A stretch of DNA of 64,000 nt from Thiorhodovibrio litoralis (GCF_033954455.1 NZ_CP121473.1:2962501-3026500), one strand, 5' to 3'. Numbered from the stretch's first letter, positions 30,229 to 40,189 are shown. Notes: generated by a model not told the origin, from the sequence alone. Numbers and translations are program-made.

Positions 30229-30777
30229 CTAGGTACCGGAGACAGTCGCCGCAACCTCCACCACGGTCACCACCTGAATCTGCTCTTCGAACTCACAGGT
30301 CACCACCGCGCAGGCATCTAGCACTACAGTCACGCTCTCGCTTTGATCGGTGACGACCTCGGTACTGGAGCTGCTACTGGCATCCCCGCCACCTGCCACC
30401 CGGTCAAGCTCGTCATCGCTAAGCTCACCGCCGACCGCGGTTGCAGGCGCCATGGGCACGACCAGGTAGCGCCGTTTCTGGGAATTCTGCAATACCCGAA
30501 TCTGCTGACCCTCGGAGAGCGGGAAACGACTCTCGAGCAAGCCGATCAAGCGGTCCTTATCCGGATGAGCGTCGTTCATGTCGACAGGCAGCACCACGTG
30601 TTGGATGAGATCGGTGTCCGCGAGCGCGATGACCTCGGTCTCATCGCCAAGATGAATGCCCTCCTCGCGCAGCACGGTCTTGGAATCGGCGAGCAGGCGT
30701 TCGCGATACGCGGAATCCTTCCAACTCTTAGCAATGGCGGAAGCAAAAATGGTATTGGCTTTGATACTGACGGACAT
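30229..30777 (-). CDS. NHLP/proteusin-type RiPP precursor 1
   Basis: A 182-residue precursor. Residues 1-131 are a nitrile-hydratase-like (NHLP) leader: SAIAKSWKDSAYRERLLAD, LREEGIHLGDETEVIAL, then ELSDDELDRVAGGG. Cleavage after the Gly motif by the C39 transporter would free a core of about 51 residues (132-182). The core has 13 Val, 8 Ser, 6 Thr and 2 Cys, starting with a Ser run and ending in ...SGT. The Val/Thr pattern recalls polytheonamide-type substrates of PoyD epimerases. ATG at 30777 has AGAGGAG upstream; the longer frame overlaps the preceding gene's spacer and lacks support. It is paralogous to precursor 2. Confidence 0.85.
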   Translation of the reverse strand: MSVSIKANTIFASAIAKSWKDSAYRERLLADSKTVLREEGIHLGDETEVIALADTDLIQHVVLPVDMNDAHPDKDRLIGLLESRFPLSEGQQIRVLQNSQKRRYLVVPMAPATAVGGELSDDELDRVAGGGDASSSSSTEVVTDQSESVTVVLDACAVVTCEFEEQIQVVTVVEVAATVSGT

Positions 30778-30859
30778 GTAGCGCTCCTCTTTCTCTGTTT
30801 GAACAGCGGACCCAAACCCATCCGTCGGCATTTGAACAACACCCCGGCGGACAATGAAA

Positions 30860-30879
30860 TCTATCATGCACCCTCATGT
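30860..30879 (-). promoter_or_regulatory. Conserved element upstream of precursor 1
   Basis: The plus-strand sequence tctatcatgcaccctcatgt here recurs almost exactly at 42364-42382 upstream of precursor 2, in the same orientation relative to each precursor. It overlaps the stop of the B12 radical SAM gene and lies about 83 bp before the precursor ATG. It could be an internal promoter or operator. Confidence 0.4.
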
Positions 30880-33015
30880 AGACACTTGACCTGCGGCAGA
30901 CGTATGGCTCGCAGCGCCCCGCCAGTGGGCGCTAATCCGCCCTCCGGGAAAATCCTGATGCCGAGGGAAAGCTGGCTGTTCGCCACGAATCGCGAGACTG
31001 ATCAGGCGATCGTCCAGCGCAAGCGCCAGCCTCGCATCAAGCAACTCGCCACAAAGCGCACTGACTTGGTGGTCGGTCAACCGCATCACCGGCCCTTGCG
31101 TCGGCGCTCGGGCCAAGCCGGCCTGCAGATCCTCAAAACGCACGGCCGCATCGCCCAACTCGTAAAGCGCGCGCAGCGGCCCCTTGAGACGATGGTGGCG
31201 GCTCGCCGCGCAGCCACGGGTGTCAAGAATATCGAGCCCCTCCCCCGCGTCCGACCGCGCGAGTATTGGCTGCAGCGGTGCGCGGAAAAAGGTGTCAAAC
31301 CACGCGGTGGTGACATCGCAAAGACGCGCCACACCCGGCGGGAGCTGAAAATCGAAATGGCCGGCAATGGCGTAGCGACCGTCCGGACCAATGGGCACTG
31401 GATCATGCTCGAAGAAATATGACAGCTCGGTCAGGTCCGCCTCACCGAGCGGATACACCAGTGGCATCGCCGGATGGGGCCGCAATCGCAAGCCGTAAGC
31501 CTCTGGATCGCGGTGATAATCGCTGAAGCGGTCAAAACGCAAGCGCAAGACGACACCAGGCGCGAGGTGTTCAATGGCTGGCAACCATTCCGCAGTCTGC
31601 CGATGCCAGTCGTCCCGCTCGCCTGGCAGCCCCCAGAGTAAGTTGTAGGTGCTCAAAATGCCGAATTCGCGCGTCCACTTGAGCAACTGCAGATTCTGCC
31701 AGGCTTCGACGCCCTTGTTCATCAGTTGCAGCAATTCGCTGTGCAGCCCTTCCAGCCCGACTTGCACATAATGAATACCGGCATCGGCCAAAGCACGAAC
31801 CTGATCGCGTGACAACCCCGCGCGGATCTCGCAGAACAAACGCCGTGGCGGGCCCTTTGTCCGCGGTTGTAAAGGCCCCTGCTCAGCGGACGGATCAGCC
31901 AGTCGCTTTGCCAGATGGATGGTTAGCTCACGCAGCAGTCGCGGCGGCGGCACGTTGTCGACGAGTTCGAAATCCCGACACTGGTGCCGCAGTTCAAGGG
32001 CGTCCATCTCGGCGATGAGCCGTTCGGTGCGCTTACCGCGCTGACGCAGACGCTCGCCGTTTAACCCGCAGAAGCTGCAGCGGCCCCACCAGCAACCGCG
32101 CGAGCCCTCAATCGGCAGACCGGGGCGGATGTTGGATTCGAGCCCAAGCCGGCGGACCCAATCGAAAAACGGCTGGTAATTCGGCACCGGGCTGGCGTTG
32201 AGATCGGTGCAAATAGCAAAACGCTCCATGTGCGGACGCTGATAGCCGGCCTCGCCGCGCGCGCGGTTTGCCGGCCCCCAAACACCCGCTGCGAGCGCCG
32301 CGAGCGGTATCTCGCGCCCATGCTCCAGGATCTGCTGCACCAGGGACGCGATCAGTCCCTCACCCTCGCCGCAGACGACATAATCGACCCAGGGAAAACA
32401 GCGATGGCTCGCCAGCCCCATCGGCCCCTCGCAGTTGGCACCGCCAAGCAAGGTGATGACATCTGGGGCCAGCCGCCTGACTTCGCGCAGAATCGCCAAC
32501 GAAGCACCATGCTGCTGAAAATTCGAGCTGCAGCCGATAATGGGCGCGCGCGAGGCGAGCAGGTAGCGCGCGGCGAGGCGAACAAATTCGCTCGCCTGGC
32601 GGCGGTAATTGGTGCAGCCCTCGACCACCGCCTGCACCGCCGCCGGGTCCGGCTCCGGCTTGCCGAGCATGTAGCGCGCCAGCGCATTCAGATAGCGCCG
32701 GTCGGTATCAGGGCGAGCACCAAAAGCCGCTTCGCCAAACAGCCAGTCACCAAAATAAAACTTCAGATAGCGATAGGGCCGATCATGGGCGCGACTGCCA
32801 TGGCGTTTGGCGAACCAGAGATTGAAGTAACAGCTCTGCGCGGCGATGCCGGCCTGATCCAATGCCGCCTGCAGCAAGCCCAGCGCCGGTAATGGCCGCG
32901 GCAAGGGCGCGAAGGGCATGGACACCAGACACACTGTCGAGCTCGATGGGTGGGGACCGCATAGCTCTGCGTCTCCTTTAACTGTCTCGCAATCATGTTT
33001 TGCGGACCTCATCAT
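30874..33015 (-). CDS. B12-binding radical SAM RiPP C-methyltransferase
   Basis: This 713-residue protein has an N-terminal cobalamin-binding region (FAPLPRPLPALGLLQAALDQ near 35-55, then IIGCSSNFQQHGASLAI and ITLLGGANCEGPMGL near 160-200). A radical SAM domain begins SRGCWWGRCSFCGLNG (Cys308, Cys313, Cys316). The CWWG...CxFCGLNG signature marks RiPP maturation C-methyltransferases such as those of the polytheonamide pathway, which methylate unactivated carbons. The first Cys spacing is CX4C here, shorter than the longer loop usual in that family. The last 100 residues are a poorly conserved tail. It lies between ycaO and precursor 1. Confidence 0.82.
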   Translation of the reverse strand: MMRSAKHDCETVKGDAELCGPHPSSSTVCLVSMPFAPLPRPLPALGLLQAALDQAGIAAQSCYFNLWFAKRHGSRAHDRPYRYLKFYFGDWLFGEAAFGARPDTDRRYLNALARYMLGKPEPDPAAVQAVVEGCTNYRRQASEFVRLAARYLLASRAPIIGCSSNFQQHGASLAILREVRRLAPDVITLLGGANCEGPMGLASHRCFPWVDYVVCGEGEGLIASLVQQILEHGREIPLAALAAGVWGPANRARGEAGYQRPHMERFAICTDLNASPVPNYQPFFDWVRRLGLESNIRPGLPIEGSRGCWWGRCSFCGLNGERLRQRGKRTERLIAEMDALELRHQCRDFELVDNVPPPRLLRELTIHLAKRLADPSAEQGPLQPRTKGPPRRLFCEIRAGLSRDQVRALADAGIHYVQVGLEGLHSELLQLMNKGVEAWQNLQLLKWTREFGILSTYNLLWGLPGERDDWHRQTAEWLPAIEHLAPGVVLRLRFDRFSDYHRDPEAYGLRLRPHPAMPLVYPLGEADLTELSYFFEHDPVPIGPDGRYAIAGHFDFQLPPGVARLCDVTTAWFDTFFRAPLQPILARSDAGEGLDILDTRGCAASRHHRLKGPLRALYELGDAAVRFEDLQAGLARAPTQGPVMRLTDHQVSALCGELLDARLALALDDRLISLAIRGEQPAFPRHQDFPGGRISAHWRGAASHTSAAGQVST

Positions 33016-33130
33016 AGCGCCCGCGCCAATGCCTTAGGTGTATCACATAGATGCTCATGGCTTACCCTGCATACAGGCAGCAACCGATCCTTCTCTGGCC
33101 GCAAGAACCAGCAGCGAAAAAGACACGCGC

Positions 33131-34939
33131 TCATGACCGGTAGAAACTCGCGATCAGATCTGAGATGCGCGCAGCAGCGGCGGGGTCCTCGACGCCTCGC
33201 AGCGGGTTGGCGACAGCCGCCGTCAATGCCCGCAAGACACCAGGCGGGCCATGGTTGCGCAGCTCCGCCTGGAGGGCGTCCCCATCGCCCGCGCGCGCCA
33301 AAGCCGCCAGGTGCCGGTAGCGCCGCGCCTGCTCCGGGTGCATCAGCGCCAGGGTCTCGCAACAGCCAGCAACTCCGGGCAGATGCCGCAAGCGCAACAG
33401 CAGCGGTACAAGCAGCTCCGGAATCCGCAGCGGCCGCCGCGGTAAGCCCGTGGTATGCAGCTTCAGGCTATGGTGCTGGCGCATGTGATCGACCAGCAGG
33501 CGCGCCAGATCCTGCCCGGCCGCAGGGTCGTTGAGCCTTCCGTCGTCCAAATAAAAGTCCTGCCCGGCCGCACAAAAGTCGTCGCTGATGGCCGTCAGGC
33601 GCTCCATATCCAGACCGGGCTCGCGCTCGAGCCGGCAGAGAATATTCGACACCCCCGGCGCCACCACACGCACAGTTGGAAATTGCAGTATCGGGTGGGT
33701 CAGATCGACAATCATCAGCTCGCTTCCAAGCCTTGCGATGCAACGCTCGAGCTCGGCGATCTCCGCACCACAGTCGCGATCCGGCGCCGCAGGCGGGAAA
33801 CTCACCACAGGCCCTTGCGCCATAAAGCTGAGCTCGCCGGGATACTCGTAGCTGCGCAGCAGCGGATAGAGCGGATTCGGGCGTCCCGATTCCTCCGGCA
33901 GATGCTTGAACAGCTGATGCCAAAGAATGTCGTAGGGATTGCTGGCGTCGGCCGCGAACACCCGCCAGCGGCTCTGGCTTTCTTCGGTCAGGCAGCGGAT
34001 CAGGGCCTCGCGCGGACGCGGTGATGCGGCGACACGAAAGCGCTGATAGGCATAAGCCGTCTTGAGCGGATTCCCGGCATCCTTCATGCGCGGGTCGGTC
34101 ATCATCAGGCCGATGCAGGGCAGGCCCAAGCCGAGCGAGAAATCCTTGATTTGCCAGTCGATACCGCGGTCCGCGCAATAGCGAAGAAAAGCCGCGACCG
34201 CGGGATCATCCGGCAACGAGTCCGGGTCGATGGTCGGCAACTCGGGCTGCTCAATGATCGCGCTAACCGCCGCAAAGCGCTCCAGCACCTCACAGATGCC
34301 CTGAATGGTGGCTTCCTCCAGCGTATTTCCCGAGGCCAGTCCATTGGTGCCGGACACCCGCTCGATCAGCGGCCAAGGCAGGCGCACCGCGGCCTTGCGG
34401 CTCAGCGACCAGCCACTGACCCAGTGCTGACTGAGCGCATCCGCAGCCAGCAGGCGTTCGCTCGCCGCATCTGTAGTCTTAGGCGCAACCAGCCAAGTGA
34501 GAGGAATTGCCTGTTTCACCTCCGCCGCCGTGCCACGCCGGTAGCCGGTCAAGTAGGCACCCTGGCAAAAGGCGTCGTAACCGGCCACCCGGGTAGCCTC
34601 CGGCAGCGGCTGTCGAAAGCGCAGGCTGCGAAAATACAGCCCGGCCGAAAAGCGCTCAGCCAACTCGGCAAACGCACTGGCGCGCGCCAGCGCCGGCGAC
34701 ACGCCTTTGCCGGAAGCCTCCATGCCGAGTTCATCACAGCGCACCCGTAACCAGCTCAGCTCGCGATTCCCGCCAAGGGTGCCCGATGTTTCGCCGATTT
34801 TCAGCCCCAGCCGGGCAAACCCGGCCTGAATGCGCGCGATGGTATGACTCACTGGCGCGCATTTGAAGGTTTCAGCGTCCCGTCTCCAGGCGCTGCCCGC
34901 GATCGTCAGCGGTGAGTCCGTCATTGCCGAATCCAGCAT
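33131..34939 (-). CDS. YcaO-domain RiPP-modifying enzyme
   Basis: A 602-residue protein with a YcaO fold. The ATP-binding glutamates appear at SAFAELAER (about 88-96), GICEVLER (214-221) and LTEESQSR (317-324), following the SxxExxER, ExxER and ExxxQxR pattern. YcaO enzymes phosphorylate peptide amides to make azolines, thioamides or amidines. No ocin-ThiF, E1-like, TfuA or dehydrogenase gene is nearby, and no C-terminal PxPxP tail is present, so the reaction is open. The C-terminal 200 residues are helical and unassigned. ATG at 34939 has GGAG 8 nt upstream; it lies 22 bp after the ABC gene. Confidence 0.85.
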   Translation of the reverse strand: MLDSAMTDSPLTIAGSAWRRDAETFKCAPVSHTIARIQAGFARLGLKIGETSGTLGGNRELSWLRVRCDELGMEASGKGVSPALARASAFAELAERFSAGLYFRSLRFRQPLPEATRVAGYDAFCQGAYLTGYRRGTAAEVKQAIPLTWLVAPKTTDAASERLLAADALSQHWVSGWSLSRKAAVRLPWPLIERVSGTNGLASGNTLEEATIQGICEVLERFAAVSAIIEQPELPTIDPDSLPDDPAVAAFLRYCADRGIDWQIKDFSLGLGLPCIGLMMTDPRMKDAGNPLKTAYAYQRFRVAASPRPREALIRCLTEESQSRWRVFAADASNPYDILWHQLFKHLPEESGRPNPLYPLLRSYEYPGELSFMAQGPVVSFPPAAPDRDCGAEIAELERCIARLGSELMIVDLTHPILQFPTVRVVAPGVSNILCRLEREPGLDMERLTAISDDFCAAGQDFYLDDGRLNDPAAGQDLARLLVDHMRQHHSLKLHTTGLPRRPLRIPELLVPLLLRLRHLPGVAGCCETLALMHPEQARRYRHLAALARAGDGDALQAELRNHGPPGVLRALTAAVANPLRGVEDPAAAARISDLIASFYRS

Positions 34940-34961
34940 GGCTGATCTCCGTTGGGCAGGC

Positions 34962-37900
34962 TCATAGCATCTGGCGACGGGCCATGGCCGCGAACAGGCC
35001 ACCGGCCGCCAGCAGGGCCTGGTAATCGCCGTGCTCGACGACACGACCTCGGTCGAGCACATAGATGCGGTCGGCATGCATGATGGTGCTGAGACGGTGC
35101 GCAATGACGATGCGCGTGCTGTTAAGGGTCTCCAGCCCTTCGGTGACGGCTTGCTGACTGCGATTATCCAGCGCGCTGGTGGCCTCGTCGAAGATCAGTA
35201 CCCGCGGGCGATGCACCAGCGCACGCGCAATCATCAACCGCTGCCGCTGCCCACCAGAGAAGGTGGTTGCACCCTCACTCAGGTGGGTATCCAGCCCCAT
35301 CGGTAGAGCCTCGATGTCATCGGCTAGTCCGGCCAGGCGCGCCGCTTCCATCACCTGGTCTCGGCTCAACTGGGCACCGCCGGCAATGTTCTGGTAGATC
35401 GAGCCCGACAACAGCATCCCGTTCTGCAGAACGACCCCAAACCCGCGGCGCATGGCGTGCTTGTTCAGACCGGCGATATCCTTGCCATCAAGAAACACAG
35501 AGCCGGCCTCCGGCGTCTCGAATCCCAGAATAAGCCGCACCAAAGAGGACTTGCCAGCGCCGGACGGTCCCACCACCGCAACCATCTCGTGCGGCGCGGC
35601 ATGCAGGCTGACACCATCGAGCACTACCGCACCATCCGGCTGGTAGCGGAACACCACACCTTCGACAGCAACCTCCCCCTGAATGTCGCCCGGGTCCGCC
35701 GCGCCTTCGCTCTGCTCTGTTGTCGTGGTCAGGATGGGCTCGACTCGCTCATAGTAGGCCGGCAGGATGCTCAGGCGCACCAGCATGGAAATGAGCCCGA
35801 AAGCCCCGCCGACGAACTGCCCGAGCGCGACATTGAAGGCGACAAAGCGCGCTGTTGGCATGATCTCCTGCAGCTGTCGGCTGTCGAGCTGCCCCCAAGT
35901 TGCAGGCGTCTCGTAGAAGGCCAGCAGCTCATGTCCCTGCCAACTGATGGCCAGAATCACCGCCACCATGGTGAAATGGGAGAAGCCTGACTTGAACACC
36001 GTCAGGATGTTCTCCAGCCGCTGCTGGTCGTAGCTGACCTGCTGCAGCTTGGCGTACAGCTGCCCCCAGTGAGCAAAGGCGGCCGGCTCTGCTCCCGCCA
36101 CCCGCAGCTTGGTCAAGCCATCGAGCAGGCGCAGAACCACGCCTTGCAAATGCCCTTCGCGCTTTAGGATCTCGCGGTTCTTGCCCACGACTTTGCGTCC
36201 GGCGTAAACGGCGATCGCCCCATAGAGGAGCACCGCCACCAGCACCGCCAGGGTCACACGCCAGTCATAGTAGAACAGCAGACCAAGGCTGAATACGGCG
36301 ATGATGCCGTGGGTGATGCCAGATAGTGCCGTGTCAGACAGCACCTTGCGCATTGCATCGACGCTCATGGCTCGATTGGCGAGGTCGCCAGCGGCAAAGT
36401 CATGGAAAAATCGCGCAGGCAGTTTCAGCAGTCGGTCCCATACCGCTGTCTGCACCGAGGTTGTCATGCGCCCCTCGATGCGCAGCAGATGGAGCCCCTG
36501 CAAAAGACCAAAGCCATTACGCGCCCAGCCGGCGACCAGAATCGCCAGCACCACAACCAGCAACTGCCCGGTGGCCGCCAAAGGAATAATCGGATCGAAC
36601 ACGCGCTGACTCAATGTCGGCATCGCAAGCGACAGCATACCGCTGAGCAGAATCAGCAGTACCACCAGCCAGACGTCCGCCCTCAAGCCGCGCAGCCCAA
36701 AGCGCAGCACCGCCGGGGCGCGCAGCGGCCCATCCGGAAAAGGCCGGTAGAATACCCTTGCCTTGCTGTCGAAGCGGGCCGCCAGTTCGCGGTCCACACC
36801 CAGTCGCAAACCGCTTGCCGGGTCGATCGCGTCGTAGCGGCGCCACCGGCCGGGCAGCAACAACTGTGGCTTACCCTCCCCAGTCAAGGTTGCAAACAGC
36901 GGTTCCTGGGCATCCCTCCACCAGTCCCCCTCAAGCTCGACCGCGCGCAGAAAAAGCCCGGCTCGCTGGGCCAGAGCCAGCATAGGATCATCTGTGGCGA
37001 GCGCCTGACGCAGCTCATCCTCATTCGGGCGCTTGATGCCGAATTCGTCCGTCACCAGCCAGAGCAGATTGATCATTGGCTCCGGCGAGGGTGTCGGCAA
37101 ACGCCTGCGACGCATGCCGAGAATGGCAGCGAGCGACCACAAAGAGGATTCGACGGATCGCTCAAGCGCGGCCCGGCTGCGCCTGATGCGAGTGCCAGCC
37201 TGTTGCTCCTGCATTGCCAGCGCATCGGGGCCGAGCGCGAGCAGCCAGTTCAGAAACTCGCTCAGCGCGGTCTCAAGGGTTGCTCGGGTCAGCAATTCCG
37301 CCGAATCCACCACCTCACAGGTGCAGTCGGCCCGCGCATGGAGCCAGAGATGGCCGCACAGCGGAAACCAGAGCGGAACCTGACGCGCCACCCCGCGCGG
37401 GCCCGATGCCAACAGAGCATCCGCTGAAGAATGCAGCCAAAGGACGCGACTATGCGCGGTGGCCAGCTTCTCACCCTGAGCCAGCGTCAGCGGTCCCGCC
37501 AGCAGCGCGCGGGCTTGCGATGGCGGCCGCGACAACCAGTCCGCACGGGCCAGTGCACCGAGCATGGTATCAACGGCTTCGCTCAGCGCCGCGGCTTGGC
37601 CCGAATCGGCAGGCGCCCGCGCCAGGATTGACCGGGAAAGTTCGGCAACCCGGGTGCCCTGTCGCGGCACGGCGAGCAGATGCAGTTGTTCACACGGATG
37701 TGTCAGCTGCGGGCACAGGCTGCCCGCTGGAAGAGTACAAACATGGTGGCGGCGCCCCGCATCCGCCGCTTCACCAGGCACCAGAAACAACTCGAGGGCG
37801 CCGGCAAGCACCAGCCTGGGTGCTTGCAGCGCGCCCAACACGAAAGCCTCGCGGCTACCGACCGGCAGCTGATCCTCGATGCTCAGACCCAAGGCCGCAG

Positions 37901-37970
37901 CCAACGCATCGCAATCCACCGGCTTTGTGGAGGGCACCGCGGCGCTCGCTGCCGGGTCCTTCTCGGTCAT
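34962..37970 (-). CDS. NHLM/NHLP-type bacteriocin export ABC transporter, permease-ATPase
   Basis: This 1002-residue protein has an N-terminal soluble domain of about 400 residues, including a cyclic-nucleotide-binding-like beta region (LVLAGALELFLVPGEA). A six-helix ABC exporter domain (about 425-720) and an ATPase domain follow: Walker A GPSGAGKSSLVRLILG, signature FSGGQRQRLMIARAL, Walker B VLIFDEATSALD, and the His loop VIAHRL. The architecture matches the second ABC protein of NHLM peptide export systems, which lacks a C39 peptidase. Its ATG overlaps the upstream peptidase-ABC stop by 4 bp. Confidence 0.9.
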   Translation of the reverse strand: MTEKDPAASAAVPSTKPVDCDALAAALGLSIEDQLPVGSREAFVLGALQAPRLVLAGALELFLVPGEAADAGRRHHVCTLPAGSLCPQLTHPCEQLHLLAVPRQGTRVAELSRSILARAPADSGQAAALSEAVDTMLGALARADWLSRPPSQARALLAGPLTLAQGEKLATAHSRVLWLHSSADALLASGPRGVARQVPLWFPLCGHLWLHARADCTCEVVDSAELLTRATLETALSEFLNWLLALGPDALAMQEQQAGTRIRRSRAALERSVESSLWSLAAILGMRRRRLPTPSPEPMINLLWLVTDEFGIKRPNEDELRQALATDDPMLALAQRAGLFLRAVELEGDWWRDAQEPLFATLTGEGKPQLLLPGRWRRYDAIDPASGLRLGVDRELAARFDSKARVFYRPFPDGPLRAPAVLRFGLRGLRADVWLVVLLILLSGMLSLAMPTLSQRVFDPIIPLAATGQLLVVVLAILVAGWARNGFGLLQGLHLLRIEGRMTTSVQTAVWDRLLKLPARFFHDFAAGDLANRAMSVDAMRKVLSDTALSGITHGIIAVFSLGLLFYYDWRVTLAVLVAVLLYGAIAVYAGRKVVGKNREILKREGHLQGVVLRLLDGLTKLRVAGAEPAAFAHWGQLYAKLQQVSYDQQRLENILTVFKSGFSHFTMVAVILAISWQGHELLAFYETPATWGQLDSRQLQEIMPTARFVAFNVALGQFVGGAFGLISMLVRLSILPAYYERVEPILTTTTEQSEGAADPGDIQGEVAVEGVVFRYQPDGAVVLDGVSLHAAPHEMVAVVGPSGAGKSSLVRLILGFETPEAGSVFLDGKDIAGLNKHAMRRGFGVVLQNGMLLSGSIYQNIAGGAQLSRDQVMEAARLAGLADDIEALPMGLDTHLSEGATTFSGGQRQRLMIARALVHRPRVLIFDEATSALDNRSQQAVTEGLETLNSTRIVIAHRLSTIMHADRIYVLDRGRVVEHGDYQALLAAGGLFAAMARRQML

Positions 37971-40189
37971 TGCGCCTGTACCAGGCGGAAGTAGGCTCCA
38001 CGCGCAGCCACCAGGCTGTCATGGTCGCCACGCTCGATGACCTTGCCGCGCTTCAGCACGATGATCTCGTCACTATCGCGAATCGTGCTGAGCCGATGGG
38101 CGATGATGATGCAGGTGCAGCCCCGACGACGCAGATTGTTGTCGATCTGCTGCTCGGTCAGGGGTTCGAGTGCCGCAGTGGCCTCGTCGAGAATCATCAC
38201 GCTGGGGTTGCGCGTCAGTGCCCGAGCGATTTCCATACGCTGCGCCTGTCCGCCGCTGAAGGCGGGCGCGGCGATGCCGACCTCGCTGGCATAGCCACCG
38301 GGGCGTGCGGCGATGGTCTCGTGGATACAAGCATCCTGCGCGGCGCGCACGACATCCGCCTCGCTGATGCTCGTATCCCAGAGGCGGAGATTGTCGAGCA
38401 CGCTGCCCGGAAAGAGTTTGATGTCCTGGTCGACCGCGGCGACCGAGGCGGTGAAGATCTCGCGTGGAATCTCGGCAAACGGGCGTCCATCATAAAGAAT
38501 CTCCCCGCTGTTCGGCGGATAGAGCCCGAGCAGCAGGCGCCCGAGGGTCGACTTCCCGCTGCCCGAGGCTCCCACAAAGGCGATGCGCTGTCCGGGTTTG
38601 ACCTCCAGGCTGAGCCCGTCGACCAGCGGCGGATCAAGATGGCTGTAACCGAAGGTCAGATTGCGCACGCTGATGTGACCGCTCAGCAGCGCCATCGGCT
38701 CCTTGATGGTTCCGGTGCCCGTCTCGATGTCGGGCTGCGCCCTGCTAGGACCGTCCGATCGCAATGAGCGCTCGCCTTCGGCCAACAGCGGATCGCTCGG
38801 ATAGTCGAGCACGTCATTGATGCGCAGCAGCTCGCCGCGCGCTGTCTGCAGGGTGCCGGTAAAGCCGATCAGGTGGGACACCGGCCCCGTGACATGCGAC
38901 ATCATGCTTTGGAAAGCAATCAAGGCCCCGACAGTCAGGTTTCCGTCGATGATCAACAATCCCCCAAGGCCGAGCACCAGTGAGGTCAATCCTTGATTCA
39001 GCAGGGAGGGTGCGGCCGAGAGCAGCCGCGAGCTGACCCCCAGGGACTGCTGTGAGTTGATCATCAGCGTTTGGTGTCCGGCCCATGAGGCGAAAAAGTC
39101 GCGCTCGCTGCCGCTGGCCTTTAAGGTATCCATTGCCTGCAGACCGGCCATGGCCACGCCGGTCAGCTTGCCGCTCTGTTTGAGCAGACGACTGTTGATA
39201 TCGGCGAGCTGACCGCGCATCAGCGCAGCCACGCCCAGCCCGGCGAGGGAAAAGGCCACCACCACCAGTGTCAGCTCGACGCTGTAGAGCAGCATCACCA
39301 GCAGATAAAAGCCAATCATCAGCAGATCGGCCAGGGTCGATGACAACGGGCCAGACAGCAGGGATGCCAGCCGGTGACAGGACTGAACCCGCGCCGCCAC
39401 ATCCCCGACATAACGCTGGGTATAGAACACCACCGGAACCCGCAGGACATGCCAGAAAAACTGGCTTGCCGAGGTGATCGCGAGACGGGTACGCAACAGC
39501 AACAGGTAGCGCTGCTGCATCCAGGTGATCAGCACCGAGAACACCGCCACCAGCGCCAATCCAACCAGCAGCGGCAAAATCCAGCTGTTGGCGCCGCGTA
39601 CCAGAACATCGTCGATGAAGGTCTTGAGCAGAGCCGGCACCAGCAAGCCCGGCACAACCAGCATCAGGGTTGCCAGCAAAGCAATCGACAGCAACCCCTG
39701 TGCACCCTGCAGGCGCGCGCTCAATGCGTGGAACAAGCTCGCACGCTGTCCACCGGGCGCGAAAGCCGCTGTCGGCTGCATCTGCAGCGCAATACCGGTG
39801 AAACCGTCGCTGAATTCTTGATGCGTGATGCGGCGCGGACCGACGGCGGGATCGTTGAGGTAGACGTGGCGGTGGTCCTGACCCTCAAACACCACGAAGT
39901 GATTGAAGTTCCAGAACACGATGAAGGGTGGCGGCAGTGCGAGCGCCCCGGCGAGATCGAGCTTCATGCCACTGCTGTCGAGCCCGTAATGACGCGCGGC
40001 CTTGACGATATTGCTTGCCTTGGCACCATCGCGCGACACTCCGGTCTCAACCCTGAGCGTCTCGAGCGGCTCCCACCGGCCGAAATAGGCCAACATGATC
40101 CCAAGCGCCGCCGCCCCGCATTCGACCGCTTCCATCTGTAAAATGGTCGGGGTGCGCTTGCGTTGGAGCTGGCGACGCGCGCGCATCAT
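37967..40189 (-). CDS. C39 peptidase-containing ABC transporter (NHLP leader processing and export)
   Basis: A protein of about 740 residues. The N-terminal C39 peptidase domain has TILQMEAVECGAAALGIMLA (active-site Gln and Cys, around residue 24), NFNHFVVFEG (His) and YLNDPAVGPR (Asp); it cuts after double-Gly leaders. Six transmembrane helices follow (about 160-440), then an ATPase with GASGSGKSTLGRLLLG, AFSGGQAQRMEIARAL and VMILDEATAALE. This is the expected protease-exporter for the VAGG-type precursors here. An upstream TTG at 40201 would add four residues; ATG at 40189 fits better. Confidence 0.92.
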   Translation of the reverse strand: MMRARRQLQRKRTPTILQMEAVECGAAALGIMLAYFGRWEPLETLRVETGVSRDGAKASNIVKAARHYGLDSSGMKLDLAGALALPPPFIVFWNFNHFVVFEGQDHRHVYLNDPAVGPRRITHQEFSDGFTGIALQMQPTAAFAPGGQRASLFHALSARLQGAQGLLSIALLATLMLVVPGLLVPALLKTFIDDVLVRGANSWILPLLVGLALVAVFSVLITWMQQRYLLLLRTRLAITSASQFFWHVLRVPVVFYTQRYVGDVAARVQSCHRLASLLSGPLSSTLADLLMIGFYLLVMLLYSVELTLVVVAFSLAGLGVAALMRGQLADINSRLLKQSGKLTGVAMAGLQAMDTLKASGSERDFFASWAGHQTLMINSQQSLGVSSRLLSAAPSLLNQGLTSLVLGLGGLLIIDGNLTVGALIAFQSMMSHVTGPVSHLIGFTGTLQTARGELLRINDVLDYPSDPLLAEGERSLRSDGPSRAQPDIETGTGTIKEPMALLSGHISVRNLTFGYSHLDPPLVDGLSLEVKPGQRIAFVGASGSGKSTLGRLLLGLYPPNSGEILYDGRPFAEIPREIFTASVAAVDQDIKLFPGSVLDNLRLWDTSISEADVVRAAQDACIHETIAARPGGYASEVGIAAPAFSGGQAQRMEIARALTRNPSVMILDEATAALEPLTEQQIDNNLRRRGCTCIIIAHRLSTIRDSDEIIVLKRGKVIERGDHDSLVAARGAYFRLVQAQ

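Noticed and set aside
37214-38767. 517-codon open frame on the plus strand
   Set aside because: Antisense to the two RiPP ABC transporter genes; composition is Pro/Arg-rich noise.
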